Shown: positions 19,398-29,033, counted from the stretch's first letter. The stretch: DNA of 64,000 nt from Serratia fonticola (GCF_001006005.1 NZ_CP011254.1:3286001-3350000), one strand, 5' to 3'. The notes: generated by a model from the sequence alone, not told the origin. Made by a program: numbers and translations.

Positions 19398-20279
19398 ATG
19401 AAAGTAGGCTTTATTGGTTTAGGGATCATGGGCACGCCAATGGCTGAAAAGCTGATCGCAGGCGGCTATCAGTTGTATGCCAACACCTTGAATAAGGTTC
19501 CGCCGGAGCTGGTGGAAAAAGGGGCCATCGCCTGTGCTACTCCCAAGCAGGTGGCCGAGCAGGCTGACGTTATTTTTATCATGGTGCCTGATACGCCTCA
19601 GGTGGAAGAGGTGCTGTTTGCCGCCAATGGCTGTGCCGAAGCACCGCTCAAAAACAAGATCCTGGTGGATATGAGTTCTATCTCGCCTCTGGAGACCAAG
19701 GAGTTTGCCAAGCGCATCAACCAACTGGGTGCCGATTATCTGGATGCGCCGGTATCTGGTGGTGAAGTGGGGGCCAAGCAGGGCAGCTTGACCATTATGG
19801 TCGGCGGTGACGAAGGCGTCTTTGGGCGGGTAAAACCGTTGCTGGCCCTGATGGGGAAAAACATTACGCTGGTCGGCGGCAATGGCGACGGTCAGACCTG
19901 CAAGGTTGCCAACCAGATTATTGTGGCCCTGACGATTGAAGCGGTTTCCGAAGCGCTGATATTTGCTTCCAAAGCGGGGGCCGATCCGGCACGGGTCCGT
20001 GAAGCGCTGATGGGTGGTTTTGCCTCATCGCGCATTCTGGAAGTGCACGGCGAGCGGATGATCAAACGGACGTTTGAGCCGGGCTTCCGTATCTCCCTGC
20101 ATCAAAAGGATCTTAATCTGGCGCTGCAGGGGGCGAAGTCGTTGGCGCTCAGTTTACCTAATACCGCCACTTGCCAAGAGCTGTTCAACCTCTGTGCCGC
20201 CAATGGGGCCAAAGATCTCGACCATTCCGCGTTGGTACAGGCGTTGGAAATTATGGCTAACCATAAAGTGGCTGGCTAA
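19398..20279 (+). CDS. glxR: Tartronate semialdehyde reductase
   Basis: NAD(P)H-dependent 3-hydroxyisobutyrate-dehydrogenase-family enzyme making D-glycerate from tartronate semialdehyde. 293 residues from the ATG at 19398 (MKVGFIGLGIMGTPMAEKL), which follows GAGGGACATATC; upstream codons in the same frame overlap hyi and are not part of the family. The Rossmann GLGIMG motif, substrate loop DAPVSGGEVGAKQGSLTIMVGG and catalytic Lys in CKVANQIIVAL are present. The kinase normally encoded nearby in E. coli (glxK) is not found in this locus. Confidence 0.96.
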   Translation: MKVGFIGLGIMGTPMAEKLIAGGYQLYANTLNKVPPELVEKGAIACATPKQVAEQADVIFIMVPDTPQVEEVLFAANGCAEAPLKNKILVDMSSISPLETKEFAKRINQLGADYLDAPVSGGEVGAKQGSLTIMVGGDEGVFGRVKPLLALMGKNITLVGGNGDGQTCKVANQIIVALTIEAVSEALIFASKAGADPARVREALMGGFASSRILEVHGERMIKRTFEPGFRISLHQKDLNLALQGAKSLALSLPNTATCQELFNLCAANGAKDLDHSALVQALEIMANHKVAG

Positions 20280-20293
20280 AGAGTAAGGCTTAA

Positions 20294-20324
20294 CAAGTTG
20301 CAGGTGCTTTCTGCCTGCAACTTG
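20294..20324 (+). terminator. Hairpin after glxR
   Basis: An 11-bp stem, CAAGTTGCAGG with CCTGCAACTTG, and a 9-base loop. It has no T-run, so it may attenuate or protect the 3' end rather than terminate fully before ybbW. Confidence 0.6.
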
Positions 20325-20455
20325 AATTCTGGTTATCGTATAGTTGTTTAATGGTTATATTCCTGTCTATCTTGGCCGTATTGGTATTTGACTAATAGAA
20401 AGATTAGCACATCAGTTTGTTGTAATGATAATAAGCAAAAACACTCTACGCTATT

Positions 20456-20474
20456 TTCTTATATAATATAAGAA
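20456..20474 (+). promoter_or_regulatory. Dyad overlapping the ybbW ribosome site
   Basis: TTCTTATA and TATAAGAA flank TAA, forming an 8-bp palindrome whose right arm overlaps the AAGAAGGA ribosome site of ybbW. It could be an operator or an RNA hairpin limiting translation; no direct proof. Confidence 0.4.
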
Positions 20475-20483
20475 GGACCTGTC

Positions 20484-21938
20484 ATGGAATCTATTAGCAA
20501 TAAACAGAGAGAGATTTACCAACGGCGCGGCTATCATGAGGATCTATTACCCAAAGAAGCAGATAAGAAAACCTGGAAGGGAATTAACTATTTTACCTTG
20601 TGGATGGGATCGGTACATAACGTTCCCAACTATGTCGCCGTCGGGGGCTTCTTTATTCTGGGGCTTTCCACCTTAAGCATTATGGCCGCCATTATCCTCA
20701 GCGCCTTTATTATTGCCTTTGTGATGGTGATGAACGGCGCTGCCGGTTCGAAATACGGTATTCCTTTTGCCATGATCTTACGTGCCTCCTATGGCGTGCG
20801 CGGCGCGTTGTTTCCAGGGATCCTTAGAGGCTGCGTGGCCGCCATCATGTGGTTTGGCTTGCAGTGTTACGCAGGCTCGCTGGCCTTCCTGATCCTGATT
20901 GGCAAACTGTGGCCACAGTTTCTGACCTTGGGCGGGGATTTCAACCTGTTGGGGATCGGCCTGCCTGGGCTGATTGCCTTTCTGATCTTCTGGGCGGTGA
21001 ACGTGGCCATCGGCCTGGGAGGCGGCAGCATCCTCAACAAGTTTACTGCGATCCTCAACCCTTGCATCTACGTGGTGTTTGGCGGCATGGCCATTTGGGC
21101 TATCTCTATCGCGGGCCTGGACAACATCATTGCCTATGTACCCGCCAATGCTATAACGACTAACAATGGCGGCTTTATGTTCCTGGTGGTGATCAATGCG
21201 GTGGTGGCGGTATGGGCCGCTCCGGCGGTCAGCGCCTCGGACTTTACCCAGAATGCCAGCAGCTTCCGCCAGCAGGCCTGGGGGCAAACGCTGGGATTGG
21301 TGGTTGGCTATCTGCTGTTTGCCGTTGCCAGCGTCTGTATCCTGGCCGGGGCCAGTATTCATTACGGGGTTGATACCTGGAACGTGCTGGATATCGTGCA
21401 GAAATGGGACAGTATTTTCGCCTCGGTGTTTGCGGTGCTGGTGATCCTGATGACTACCATCTCCACCAATGCGACCGGTAACATCATCCCTGCGGGCTAC
21501 CAGATTGCTGCCATAGCACCGAAAAAACTCACCTATAAAAATGGCGTAGTGATTGCCAGCATCATCAGCCTGATTATCTGCCCGTGGAAACTGATGGAAA
21601 ATCAGGAAAGCATCTACCTGTTCCTGGATGTGATCGGAGGAATTTTAGGGCCGGTGATTGGCGTGATGATGGCGCATTATTTCATAGTGATGCGCAGTGA
21701 TATCGACCTTGATACTTTATATATCGAACCCGGTAATTATAAATACTACGATAACGGCTTTAACAGCGTAGCATTTGTTGTAACGCTGTTTGCCGTGTTG
21801 CTGTCGTTGGGCGGTAAGTTCATTGAGATACTCGAACCGTTATCGCGGGTTTCCTGGTTTGTTGGCGTTATCAGCGCATTCTGTTTATATGCGCTAATCA
21901 AAAGTAGAACAGTAGTTAATCGGCAAGAATATACCTGA
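20484..21938 (+). CDS. ybbW: Allantoin permease, NCS1 family
   Basis: 484 residues, same length as E. coli YbbW (AllP), a cation symporter with about 12 membrane helices that imports allantoin. Diagnostic stretches are YFTLWMGSVHNVPNYVAVGGFF, SYGVRGALFPGILRG, WAAPAVSASDFTQNASSFRQQ and TTISTNATGNIIPAGYQIAA. AAGAAGGACCTGTC precedes the ATG. Followed 74 bases later by allB, consistent with uptake and first hydrolysis being co-expressed. Confidence 0.96.
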   Translation: MESISNKQREIYQRRGYHEDLLPKEADKKTWKGINYFTLWMGSVHNVPNYVAVGGFFILGLSTLSIMAAIILSAFIIAFVMVMNGAAGSKYGIPFAMILRASYGVRGALFPGILRGCVAAIMWFGLQCYAGSLAFLILIGKLWPQFLTLGGDFNLLGIGLPGLIAFLIFWAVNVAIGLGGGSILNKFTAILNPCIYVVFGGMAIWAISIAGLDNIIAYVPANAITTNNGGFMFLVVINAVVAVWAAPAVSASDFTQNASSFRQQAWGQTLGLVVGYLLFAVASVCILAGASIHYGVDTWNVLDIVQKWDSIFASVFAVLVILMTTISTNATGNIIPAGYQIAAIAPKKLTYKNGVVIASIISLIICPWKLMENQESIYLFLDVIGGILGPVIGVMMAHYFIVMRSDIDLDTLYIEPGNYKYYDNGFNSVAFVVTLFAVLLSLGGKFIEILEPLSRVSWFVGVISAFCLYALIKSRTVVNRQEYT

Positions 21939-22012
21939 AGTGAATATGATAAAGAAGTAAATAACCCTAAGCGTAATAATATGATACTTTAATTTCACGA
22001 AGGAGCATGACC

Positions 22013-23374
22013 ATGTCATACGATTTAATTATCAAGAACGGTAAGGTTGTTTTAGAACATGATGCCATCATTACCGATATTGCGGTTAAAGAGGGCAAGA
22101 TTGCCGCCATCGGCAATGGTCTTACCGGCGCTAAAACGGAGATTGATGCCAGCGGAATGGTGGTGGCACCGGGCATGATCGATGCCCATGCGCATATGTC
22201 AGAACCGGGCCGTACCCATTGGGAAGGGTATGAAACCGGTACGCGTGCTGCGGCCAAGGGCGGTATCACCACCATGGTCGAAATGCCGCTGAACCAGCTG
22301 CCAGCCACGGTGGACAGAGCCTCGATAGAAATGAAGTTCTCAGCGGCAGAAGGCAAGCTCACCATCGATGCGGCCCAGTTTGGTGGCCTGGTTTCCTACA
22401 ACCTGGATCGGCTGCATGAGCTCGATGAGATTGGCGTGGTGGCCTATAAATGCTTCGTCGCGACCTGTGGCGATCGCAGCGTCAGCAATGACTTCCGCGA
22501 CGTGAACGACTTCGAATACTTCAAAGGCTTGCAGACCTTGGCCAAGCTGGATCAGTTGGTGGCGGTACATGCGGAAAACGCCCTGATTTGCGATGCGTTA
22601 GGGGAGGAGGCCAAGGCGGAAGGGCGCGTAACGGCGCACGATTATGTCGCCTCTCGCCCGGTATTTACCGAGGTTGAAGCGATCCGCCGGGTGCTGTATC
22701 TGGCCAAGGTCGCGGGTTGCCGCTTGCACATATGCCACGTCAGTAGCCCGGAAGGGGTGGCGGAAGTGACTCGCGCTCGTCTGGAAGGGCAACAGGTCAC
22801 CTGTGAGTCCTGTCCGCACTACTTCGTGCTGGATACCGACCAGTTTGAGGAAATTGGCACCCTGGCCAAGTGTTCACCGCCGATCCGCGATGCGCAAAAC
22901 CAAAAAGGGCTGTGGGATAAGCTGTTTAACGGTGAGATCGACTGCCTGGTGTCCGACCACTCGCCATGTCCACCGGATATGAAAGCGGGCAATATCATGC
23001 AGGCTTGGGGCGGGATCGCTGGGATACAAAACTGCGTCGATATCATGTTCGATGAAGCGGTGCAGAAAAGGGGCATGTCACTGCCGGTGTTTGCCAAATT
23101 GATGGCGACCAACGCCGCCGATATTTTTGGTTTGAAGCACAAGGGGCGCATTGCTGTGGGGAAAGATGCCGACCTGGTGTTCATTCAGCCCAACAGCAGC
23201 TACGTACTGGCAACCGGCGATCTCGAGTATCGCCATAAGGTCAGCCCTTATGTGGGGCGGAAAATCAACGCACGGGTGGCCAAAACCATCCTGCGTGGCG
23301 AAGTGATTTACGATCTCAAGGCGGGTTTTGGCGTTCGTCCGATAGGTAAGTTTGTGCTTAAACATCAGCAATAA
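22013..23374 (+). CDS. allB: Allantoinase
   Basis: Dihydroorotase-type amidohydrolase opening the allantoin ring to allantoate. The ATG at 22013 gives [10 protein letters not shown] and 453 residues, the E. coli length, with GGAG placed seven bases upstream; the ATG at 22007 is too close to that site. Metal ligands are visible as H59 and H61 in [10 protein letters not shown], the carboxylated Lys in [12 protein letters not shown], His in [10 protein letters not shown] and Asp in [10 protein letters not shown]. Between the permeases ybbW and ybbY. Confidence 0.97.
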   Translation: MSYDLIIKNGKVVLEHDAIITDIAVKEGKIAAIGNGLTGAKTEIDASGMVVAPGMIDAHAHMSEPGRTHWEGYETGTRAAAKGGITTMVEMPLNQLPATVDRASIEMKFSAAEGKLTIDAAQFGGLVSYNLDRLHELDEIGVVAYKCFVATCGDRSVSNDFRDVNDFEYFKGLQTLAKLDQLVAVHAENALICDALGEEAKAEGRVTAHDYVASRPVFTEVEAIRRVLYLAKVAGCRLHICHVSSPEGVAEVTRARLEGQQVTCESCPHYFVLDTDQFEEIGTLAKCSPPIRDAQNQKGLWDKLFNGEIDCLVSDHSPCPPDMKAGNIMQAWGGIAGIQNCVDIMFDEAVQKRGMSLPVFAKLMATNAADIFGLKHKGRIAVGKDADLVFIQPNSSYVLATGDLEYRHKVSPYVGRKINARVAKTILRGEVIYDLKAGFGVRPIGKFVLKHQQ

Positions 23375-23445
23375 CGTAAGTTAATCAGCGCCCGCCACCG
23401 TGCGGGCGCATGGATGATGAGATATTGGATATGAAGGAAGCACCC

Positions 23446-24753
23446 ATGAACGGGTTAAGTGCCAGTCGTAGCAGTTGGTTATCGGGTTTGCAGTGGTTCT
23501 TTTTCATTTTCTGCAATACGGTGGTGATCCCGCCGACCCTGCAATCGGCATTTAACCTCTCCCCTGGTGTGACCTTTTGTATTACCCAATATACCTTTAT
23601 CTCCACGGCGCTGGCCTGCCTGGCGCAGGTGTTTTTGGGCCATCGGCGAGCCATTATGGAAGGGCCAACGGGCCTGTGGTGGGTGACCATCTTAACCCTG
23701 ACCCTGGCGGAAGCAGCCAACGGCACGCCGCTGCCAGAAATTGGTGGCAGCCTTGCGGTGGGGATCCTGATCTCTGGCATTTTGACCATCCTGATTGGGG
23801 TTAGCGGGTTGGGGTTTCACCTGGCGCGCCTGTTCCGTCCTGCGGTGATGGCCACGTTTATGTTTTTGCTGGGGGCGCAGTTAATCACCATCTTTATGAA
23901 AGGGATGCTGGGGTTACCTTTTGGCGTTTATACCGGCGTCGTGACCATTAACTACCCGGCCTTTTACTGGGCATTGACGGTGTTGCTGCTGATTATCGCC
24001 ATTATTGCCTTTTTACCGCGGGCGTTCGGCAAATATGCGCTGTTAATCGGCACCTTGGTTGGCTGGGGCGTTTACAGCTGGTGGTTTGCACCCTCTGGTG
24101 CGCCGATCACGGGCAGCGATTGGGTGCTGTTCCCACTCGGGTGGCCGCAGGAATTACATGGGGGGATTGTGATCAGCGCCGTCCTGACCGGTTTGGTCAA
24201 CGTGTCGAATAACTTTGCTGCCATCCGCGGCACCGATATTTTTTATGCTGACGGCCCGGCGGGCAGAAGCCTGTTCCGGCGTAGCTTTATGGTTTCAGGC
24301 GGGCTGACTTGCCTGGCTGCTCCGCTGGGCGTGGTGCCTTTCTCGCCTTTTGTCTCTTCCATTGGCCTGCTGACCCAGACGCAAGACAGCAGTCAGCGCT
24401 CGTTTATTATTGGCAGCGTGGTCTTCCTGCTGGTGGGGATGTTGACGCCGCTAGCGCAATTTTTCTGCAGTATTCCGCTCACGGTCAGCAGTGCCGTTAT
24501 GCTGGCCTCTTATCTGCCTCTGCTGTTCTCCTCGGTGCTGTTTATCAACAAGATCGAACTGAATAGCCGCAACATTTATCGGCTGGCGCTACCGCTGTTT
24601 TTGGGCGTATTCCTGATGAGTATGCCTTCCTCCTTCTGGCAGGGGGTACCGATCACTATCAGGCCGCTATTCAGCAATGGTCTGTTGATTGGCGTGCTGC
24701 TGGCGGTGTTGGTTGAGAATAGTATTCCGTGGGATAAGGTGAAACCACGCTAG
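23446..24753 (+). CDS. ybbY: YbbY, NCS2-family purine/xanthine-type permease
   Basis: 435 residues from the ATG at 23446 (MNGLSASRSSWLSGLQWFFFIFCN), which follows AAGGAAG; E. coli YbbY has 433. About 12-14 membrane segments. Close matches to YbbY include GHRRAIMEGPTGLWWVTILTLTL, GLVNVSNNFAAIRGTD, the FSPFVSSIGLLTQT loop and SAVMLASYLPLLFS. The substrate is unproven; the family moves xanthine, uric acid or uracil, so a purine breakdown product is likely. Last shared gene before the E. coli order breaks (no glxK follows). Confidence 0.92.
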   Translation: MNGLSASRSSWLSGLQWFFFIFCNTVVIPPTLQSAFNLSPGVTFCITQYTFISTALACLAQVFLGHRRAIMEGPTGLWWVTILTLTLAEAANGTPLPEIGGSLAVGILISGILTILIGVSGLGFHLARLFRPAVMATFMFLLGAQLITIFMKGMLGLPFGVYTGVVTINYPAFYWALTVLLLIIAIIAFLPRAFGKYALLIGTLVGWGVYSWWFAPSGAPITGSDWVLFPLGWPQELHGGIVISAVLTGLVNVSNNFAAIRGTDIFYADGPAGRSLFRRSFMVSGGLTCLAAPLGVVPFSPFVSSIGLLTQTQDSSQRSFIIGSVVFLLVGMLTPLAQFFCSIPLTVSSAVMLASYLPLLFSSVLFINKIELNSRNIYRLALPLFLGVFLMSMPSSFWQGVPITIRPLFSNGLLIGVLLAVLVENSIPWDKVKPR

Positions 24754-24884
24754 CCTTTATAATACAGCAATTAATCAATATTGTTTAAATTCCCACCGCT
24801 CTGACTTTGATAATCAGGGCGAGTCAATCCAATTACACTGAAATAAAATCTGAAATAGCAGGATGCCAACCAAGGAGATCCGAT

Positions 24885-26231
24885 ATGGCGACCAATAATG
24901 CTGAGATTGATCAAGCTATTCTGGCCAGTCCCGACAAGGCTAAACTCTACCGTAAAATAGCCTGGCGAATTATGCCGATATTACTGATGAGCTATATCGT
25001 CGGTTATCTTGACCGCGTAGGGATATCATTTTCAAAGTTCCAAATGATGCCGGATATTCTGCAAGGTAATGTGTCGATGGCGGAGGCGGTGTATGGCCTT
25101 GGTGCCGGCGTATTTTTTATTGGTTATATTATCGCCGGTGTGCCAAGTAATATCTTACTGAGTAAGTATGGTGCGCGGAAGGTCATTGCCCTGTTGATGT
25201 TGGTATGGGGCACGATTTCAATGCTGAGTATTTTCATTACCAATCCCACGCAGTTTTATCTGGCACGATTCCTGCTGGGGTTAGCCGAAGCCGGCTTTTA
25301 TCCGGGGGTGATCCTCTATCTGACACTGTGGTTCCCTTCAAGCCAGCGGGCAAAGATGACGGCGTTGTTTGTTTGCGGGATACCGGTAAGTAACATCATT
25401 GGTGGGCCACTTTGCGGTTGGATTATTGAAAACATGAATGGCATGTTTGAGCTGTCCGGCTGGCAATGGTTATTCTTTATCAGTGGCCCGCGTGCATTAC
25501 TGATTGCGGTCGTCATTTTCTTCTTCCTGGATAATACCTATCAGAGTGCTAAATGGCTCAGTCCACAAGAAAAAGAGATGATCACCCAAGATATGGCGCA
25601 GGGAACATCGAAAAAAGTGGGTGCTGATGGTACTGCGCAGGAGTGGACAATGAAGACCATGCTGAAGTCTTCTGCTTTCACTAAAATGTGGTTGATCTGT
25701 TTCTGCACGGTGATGGGGCAAGGGGGATTGGCCTTCTGGGTGCCGACCATGATCCGCGATACGGGGGTAAGCTCGGTGTTGGATATTGGTTTGCTGACCA
25801 TGCTGCCGTATATGCTGGCCGTTGTCGCTATGCTAATGGCTGCACGCAGCTCTGACAAACATCGAGAAAGGCGTTGGCATATTATTGTTCCTTTCTGTAT
25901 TGCTGCGGTTTCGCTGATCTTTATCGGCCTGTTCCCAGACAATAAAGTCATCGTGATGGTGGCATTATGTATTGCCGTCGCCTCCAGCCTGGTCCCTTCG
26001 CCCCTGTTCTGGAGTTTACCAAATGCTATCTTTACCGGTACCTGCGCTGCCGCTGGGATAGCGCTAATTAACTCGATTGCCAATATAGGTGGCTTTATCT
26101 CCCCCTATATTATTGGTTACTTTAAAAATACCACAGAGAGTAATCTGGTCGCGATGTGTGTGCTATCCAGCATGATGATACTGGGGGCTATTCTGACCTA
26201 TAGCGTTCCGGCGAAATTGGTTAATAAATAA
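24885..26231 (+). CDS. MFS transporter, anion:cation symporter type
   Basis: 448 residues from the ATG at 24885, preceded by CCAAGGAGATCCGAT; the frame also opens at 24807 but without a ribosome site. Twelve membrane segments, with YIVGYLDRVGISFSKFQM in helix 1 and RFLLGLAEAGFYPGVILYLTLWFP in helix 4. These are typical of the ACS family (transporters of tartrate, hydroxyphenylacetate, phthalate and similar organic anions). It occupies the place of glxK in E. coli and probably moves an allantoin-pathway acid such as allantoate, ureidoglycolate or glycerate; this is inference. Confidence 0.85.
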   Translation: MATNNAEIDQAILASPDKAKLYRKIAWRIMPILLMSYIVGYLDRVGISFSKFQMMPDILQGNVSMAEAVYGLGAGVFFIGYIIAGVPSNILLSKYGARKVIALLMLVWGTISMLSIFITNPTQFYLARFLLGLAEAGFYPGVILYLTLWFPSSQRAKMTALFVCGIPVSNIIGGPLCGWIIENMNGMFELSGWQWLFFISGPRALLIAVVIFFFLDNTYQSAKWLSPQEKEMITQDMAQGTSKKVGADGTAQEWTMKTMLKSSAFTKMWLICFCTVMGQGGLAFWVPTMIRDTGVSSVLDIGLLTMLPYMLAVVAMLMAARSSDKHRERRWHIIVPFCIAAVSLIFIGLFPDNKVIVMVALCIAVASSLVPSPLFWSLPNAIFTGTCAAAGIALINSIANIGGFISPYIIGYFKNTTESNLVAMCVLSSMMILGAILTYSVPAKLVNK

Positions 26232-26273
26232 CATCCAATAGAATATCGGTTACTGACAGTAACTCCGATTGAT

Positions 26274-26338
26274 AAAAAACCATGCTCTCTCTGCCTATGT
26301 AGTGATCTATTTCATTGGCAGATGGGTATGGTTTTTTT
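26274..26338 (+). terminator. Probable terminator after the MFS gene
   Basis: AAAAAACCAT pairs with ATGGTTTTTT at the base of a long hairpin with an inner CTGCC/GGCAG stem. The right arm itself provides the T-run. Confidence 0.55.
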
Positions 26339-26435
26339 ATTGTCTAATGGTGAAGAGGGTAATGTTTATGGTGGCGATATTAATAGTGGGATGAGTAACA
26401 GGTGATCCGGTATTGACCCCTCACCCTAACCCTCT

Positions 26436-26623
26436 CCCACAGGGAGAGGGGACCGATCGAGTATGTATGAAGTTGTAGTAATTCACTTCGAATGAGGAGG
26501 CGGTCGAATTTGCTGAGATGAATTATTTACCCACAGGGAGAGGGGACCGATCGAGTATGTATGAAGTTGTAGTAATTCACTTCGAATGAGGAGGCGGTCG
26601 AATTTGCTAAGATGAATTATTTA
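26436..26623. repeat. Tandem duplication of a 94-bp unit
   Basis: Two head-to-tail copies of 94 bp with a single mismatch (GCTGAG against GCTAAG near the end of the unit). Near-identity indicates a recent duplication inside the MITE-like repeat. Confidence 0.9.
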
Positions 26624-26815
26624 CCCACAAAAGAGCGAGGGCTAATAGCTCCCTCTCCCACAGGAAGAGGGGACCGATAGAGTTGGGCTGAAAGTATCGT
26701 GATTCTTCATGAGCACCGGCATATTCAGCTTGATTGAAGGGGCGATCGAGTTTGCTAAGATGAATTATTTACCCACAAAAGAGTGAGGGCTAATAGCTCC
26801 CTCTCCCTGTGGGAG

Positions 26816-28100
26816 TGTACAGACCGGGGACATCATGAACACTTGTTCGGGGACATGGTAGACACTTACAACATAGGTATGAGTACTTCTGAGTGGAGCT
26901 GCTTATGCCGTGGAATGAGAGATCTGCCATGTCATTACGTACCGAGTTTGTGCTTTTCGCCTCGCAAGAAGGCGCTAATATCCGTGCGCTATGCCGTCAG
27001 TTCGGCATAGCGCCTGCTACCGCATACAAGTGGTTACATCGCTGGCAGTCTGATGGGCGGGCCGGTCTGAACGAACGTTCTCGAGTGCCACACCATTCCC
27101 CTTCCAGAACACCCGATATCGTTGTCCAACACCTCCGCGCTGCGCATCTGGCCCATCCGATGTGGGGGGCGCGCAAGCTCAAGCGGTGGCTTGAGATGCA
27201 GGGGCATACGTTACCTGCCGCCAGCACCGTGCATAACCTGATGCGCCGCCATGACCTGCTACCGGGTGGCCCATCACCAGCGCCCACTGTTGGACGCTTT
27301 GAACATGATGCACCGAACCAGCTCTGGCAGATGGACTTTAAAGGCCACTTCCCCTTCGCCGAAGGGCGTTGCCATCCGCTGACCCTGCTGGATGACCATT
27401 CACGCTTCTCGCTCTGTCTGGCGCACTGCCCAGACGAACGACGCGTCACCGTGCAGTCTCAGTTGGTAGCGGTGTTCGAACGTTATGGCTTGCCGGAGAG
27501 AATGACCATGGATAACGGTGCGCCCTGGGGCGACACGACGGGCAGTTGGACCGCACTGGAACTGTGGCTGATGCGTCAGGGTATCCGGGTGGGTCACTCG
27601 CGGCCTTATCATCCTCAGACTCAGGGTAAGCTGGAGCGCTTCCACCGCAGCCTGAAGGCAGAGCTCCTGCAGGGGCGGTGGTTTACCCATGCCGCGCAGT
27701 TGCAGGAGGTGTTCGACGCCTGGCTAGAAACCTACAACCTGGAACGCCCACATGAAGCCCTGTCAATGGCGGTACCGGCGTCCCGTTATCAGCCTTCATC
27801 GCGACAGTACAATGGTAATCCAGCGGCAGCCGAGTATGACGAGGGGGTCCTGGTCAGGAAAGTGGATGTCAGTGGAAAACTGAGTCTGAAAGGGATGGGC
27901 CTGAAAGTGGGCAAGGCCTTTATCGGTGAATATGTCGGACTGAAGGAAAGTGAGAGAGAGGGCTACTACGAGGTATGGTGGTACAGCACGAAAGTGGGGA
28001 CGATCGACCTGAGAAATAGGTCGATCATCATGGGTAAAGGATGTTAAAAAGTGTTCACCATGTCCTTGAACACCTGTCTACCATGTCCCCGGTCTGTACA
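26816..28100 (+). mobile_element. IS481-family insertion sequence, complete, 1285 bp
   Basis: Both ends carry the inverted repeat TGTACAGACCGGGGACAT (18 bp perfect, then imperfect). The flanks are direct repeats GGGAG (26811-26815 and 28101-28105), a 5-bp target duplication. One intact transposase gene lies inside. The target is the right terminal inverted repeat of the MITE-like repeat, which would otherwise read CCCTGTGGGAGAGGGTT without interruption. The element appears intact and recently inserted. Confidence 0.93.
26905..28047 (+). CDS. IS481-family transposase
   Basis: 380 residues from the ATG at 26905 (MPWNERSAMSLRTEFVLFA), with GGAG six bases upstream; a start 4 codons earlier is less likely. 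An N-terminal HTH (LCRQFGIAPATAYKWLHRW) and a helix-turn-helix-like region to about 100 are followed by the rve integrase core. The DDE residues are in QMDFKGHF, TMDNGAPWG and QGKLERFHR. Full length, without frameshift or internal stop. Confidence 0.93.
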   Translation: MPWNERSAMSLRTEFVLFASQEGANIRALCRQFGIAPATAYKWLHRWQSDGRAGLNERSRVPHHSPSRTPDIVVQHLRAAHLAHPMWGARKLKRWLEMQGHTLPAASTVHNLMRRHDLLPGGPSPAPTVGRFEHDAPNQLWQMDFKGHFPFAEGRCHPLTLLDDHSRFSLCLAHCPDERRVTVQSQLVAVFERYGLPERMTMDNGAPWGDTTGSWTALELWLMRQGIRVGHSRPYHPQTQGKLERFHRSLKAELLQGRWFTHAAQLQEVFDAWLETYNLERPHEALSMAVPASRYQPSSRQYNGNPAAAEYDEGVLVRKVDVSGKLSLKGMGLKVGKAFIGEYVGLKESEREGYYEVWWYSTKVGTIDLRNRSIIMGKGC

Positions 28101-28167
28101 GGGAGAGGGTTGGGGTGAGGGGAAGATTGATTACTGAATGAACAATAAGACTCTGCTTCAATCAAAT

Positions 28168-28193
28168 AGGCCACACTACATGGAGCGTGGCCT
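28168..28193 (-). terminator. Hairpin downstream of allE
   Basis: AGGCCAC and GTGGCCT make a 7-bp stem with a 12-base loop eleven bases after the allE stop. It is followed on the minus strand by ATTTGATT, a weak T-run. Probable end of the allD-allC-MFS-allE unit. Confidence 0.55.
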
Positions 28194-28203
28194 TGAAGCG
28201 GGT

Positions 28204-28989
28204 TTAGAAGTCGACGTCGCGGTTGCAGTCTTTCGAGTAGATATAGCTGAACTCTTCCTGGCCCACCGCATAACCGGCTTGTGGAACGTAGGCGGCCATA
28301 AAGATGTAATCCCCTTTCTTGACCGGGATCCACTCGTTATCCAGGTTATATACCCCAGCACCGCTGAGAATATACGCCCCATGTTCCTGCACGTGGGTTT
28401 CGATATAGCCATGGCTGGCACCTGGCTTGAAGGAGAGGATATGAATGTTCATATCGAACCCTAGATCCTTCGGTAGCAGATCTTGCAGGATCACATCGCT
28501 CATGCCTTCATAGTGAATTCTTTCCAGCTTGTTGACGTTGTTGCTCACCACGTGGGCTTCATAGCCCTTGATGCGGTTGTAGACACGCTTGTAGAGGAAC
28601 AGCTGGCTTGGCTTGCCGCCGTTGGTGTTCTCCAGGCGCAGCATCACGCCGGCAGGGCAATACAGATAGCCACCAGTGGTGAGTGGATAATCGGTGCTGT
28701 CGGCTGACGCGGTGATGTTACCTTCGATAACGTAGACCAAGGTTTCTATATTTTCACCGCCAAAGCCTTGCTGGTTACGGCCGCCATCATGCAGCGTCAC
28801 CAGATAATCGACAAAAGTGGCGCCCAGTTTCGGGGTGGCAAGAATGGTGACGTCGCAATTCTCAAAGCCAGGAATGATGTTACGCACCAGGCCATCCGGT
28901 GGGATCACGGCATAGTTGTCGCGTTTGATAATGGAGCGCGAAGCCAAGATATCTTTTGGATAGCCAATCTGATTATTGATATAACCCAC
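28204..28989 (-). CDS. allE: (S)-Ureidoglycine aminohydrolase
   Basis: Bicupin Mn-dependent enzyme converting (S)-ureidoglycine to (S)-ureidoglycolate with loss of ammonia. 261 residues, the length of E. coli AllE (YlbA). Characteristic parts are DGLVRNIIPGFENCDVTILATPKLGA, the GGENIETLVYVIEGNI cupin strand and the metal-binding C-terminal cupin SFKPGASHGYIETHVQEHGAYILSG. AGGAGAATTACC precedes the ATG. Last gene of the minus-strand unit, 44 bases after the MFS gene. Confidence 0.96.
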   Translation of the reverse strand: MGYINNQIGYPKDILASRSIIKRDNYAVIPPDGLVRNIIPGFENCDVTILATPKLGATFVDYLVTLHDGGRNQQGFGGENIETLVYVIEGNITASADSTDYPLTTGGYLYCPAGVMLRLENTNGGKPSQLFLYKRVYNRIKGYEAHVVSNNVNKLERIHYEGMSDVILQDLLPKDLGFDMNIHILSFKPGASHGYIETHVQEHGAYILSGAGVYNLDNEWIPVKKGDYIFMAAYVPQAGYAVGQEEFSYIYSKDCNRDVDF

Positions 28990-29033
28990 GGTAATTCTCC
29001 TGATTAGTCAGGGCCGTAGCCCTACAACAAAAA

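Larger units (their letters stand above)
26417..28122. repeat. MITE-like inverted-repeat element with internal tandem copies, interrupted by an IS
   Basis: The outer ends are inverted repeats: CCCCTCACCCTAACCCTCTC on the left and GAGAGGGTTGGGGTGAGGGG on the right. Inside, before the IS, modules starting CCCACAGGGAGAGGGGACC are repeated. Two 94-bp units (26436-26529 and 26530-26623) differ at one base, and a longer 148-bp period covers 26624-26771. The same end sequence and the GACCGATCGAGT module recur in the 202-bp element at 44647-44848. There is no coding capacity apart from the IS. Not a CRISPR array: units are directly adjacent without unique spacers. Confidence 0.8.

Noticed and set aside
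26436..26815. Possible CRISPR array
   Set aside because: Units of 94 and 148 bp abut directly and contain no unique spacers; no cas gene is near. It is a tandem MITE-like repeat.
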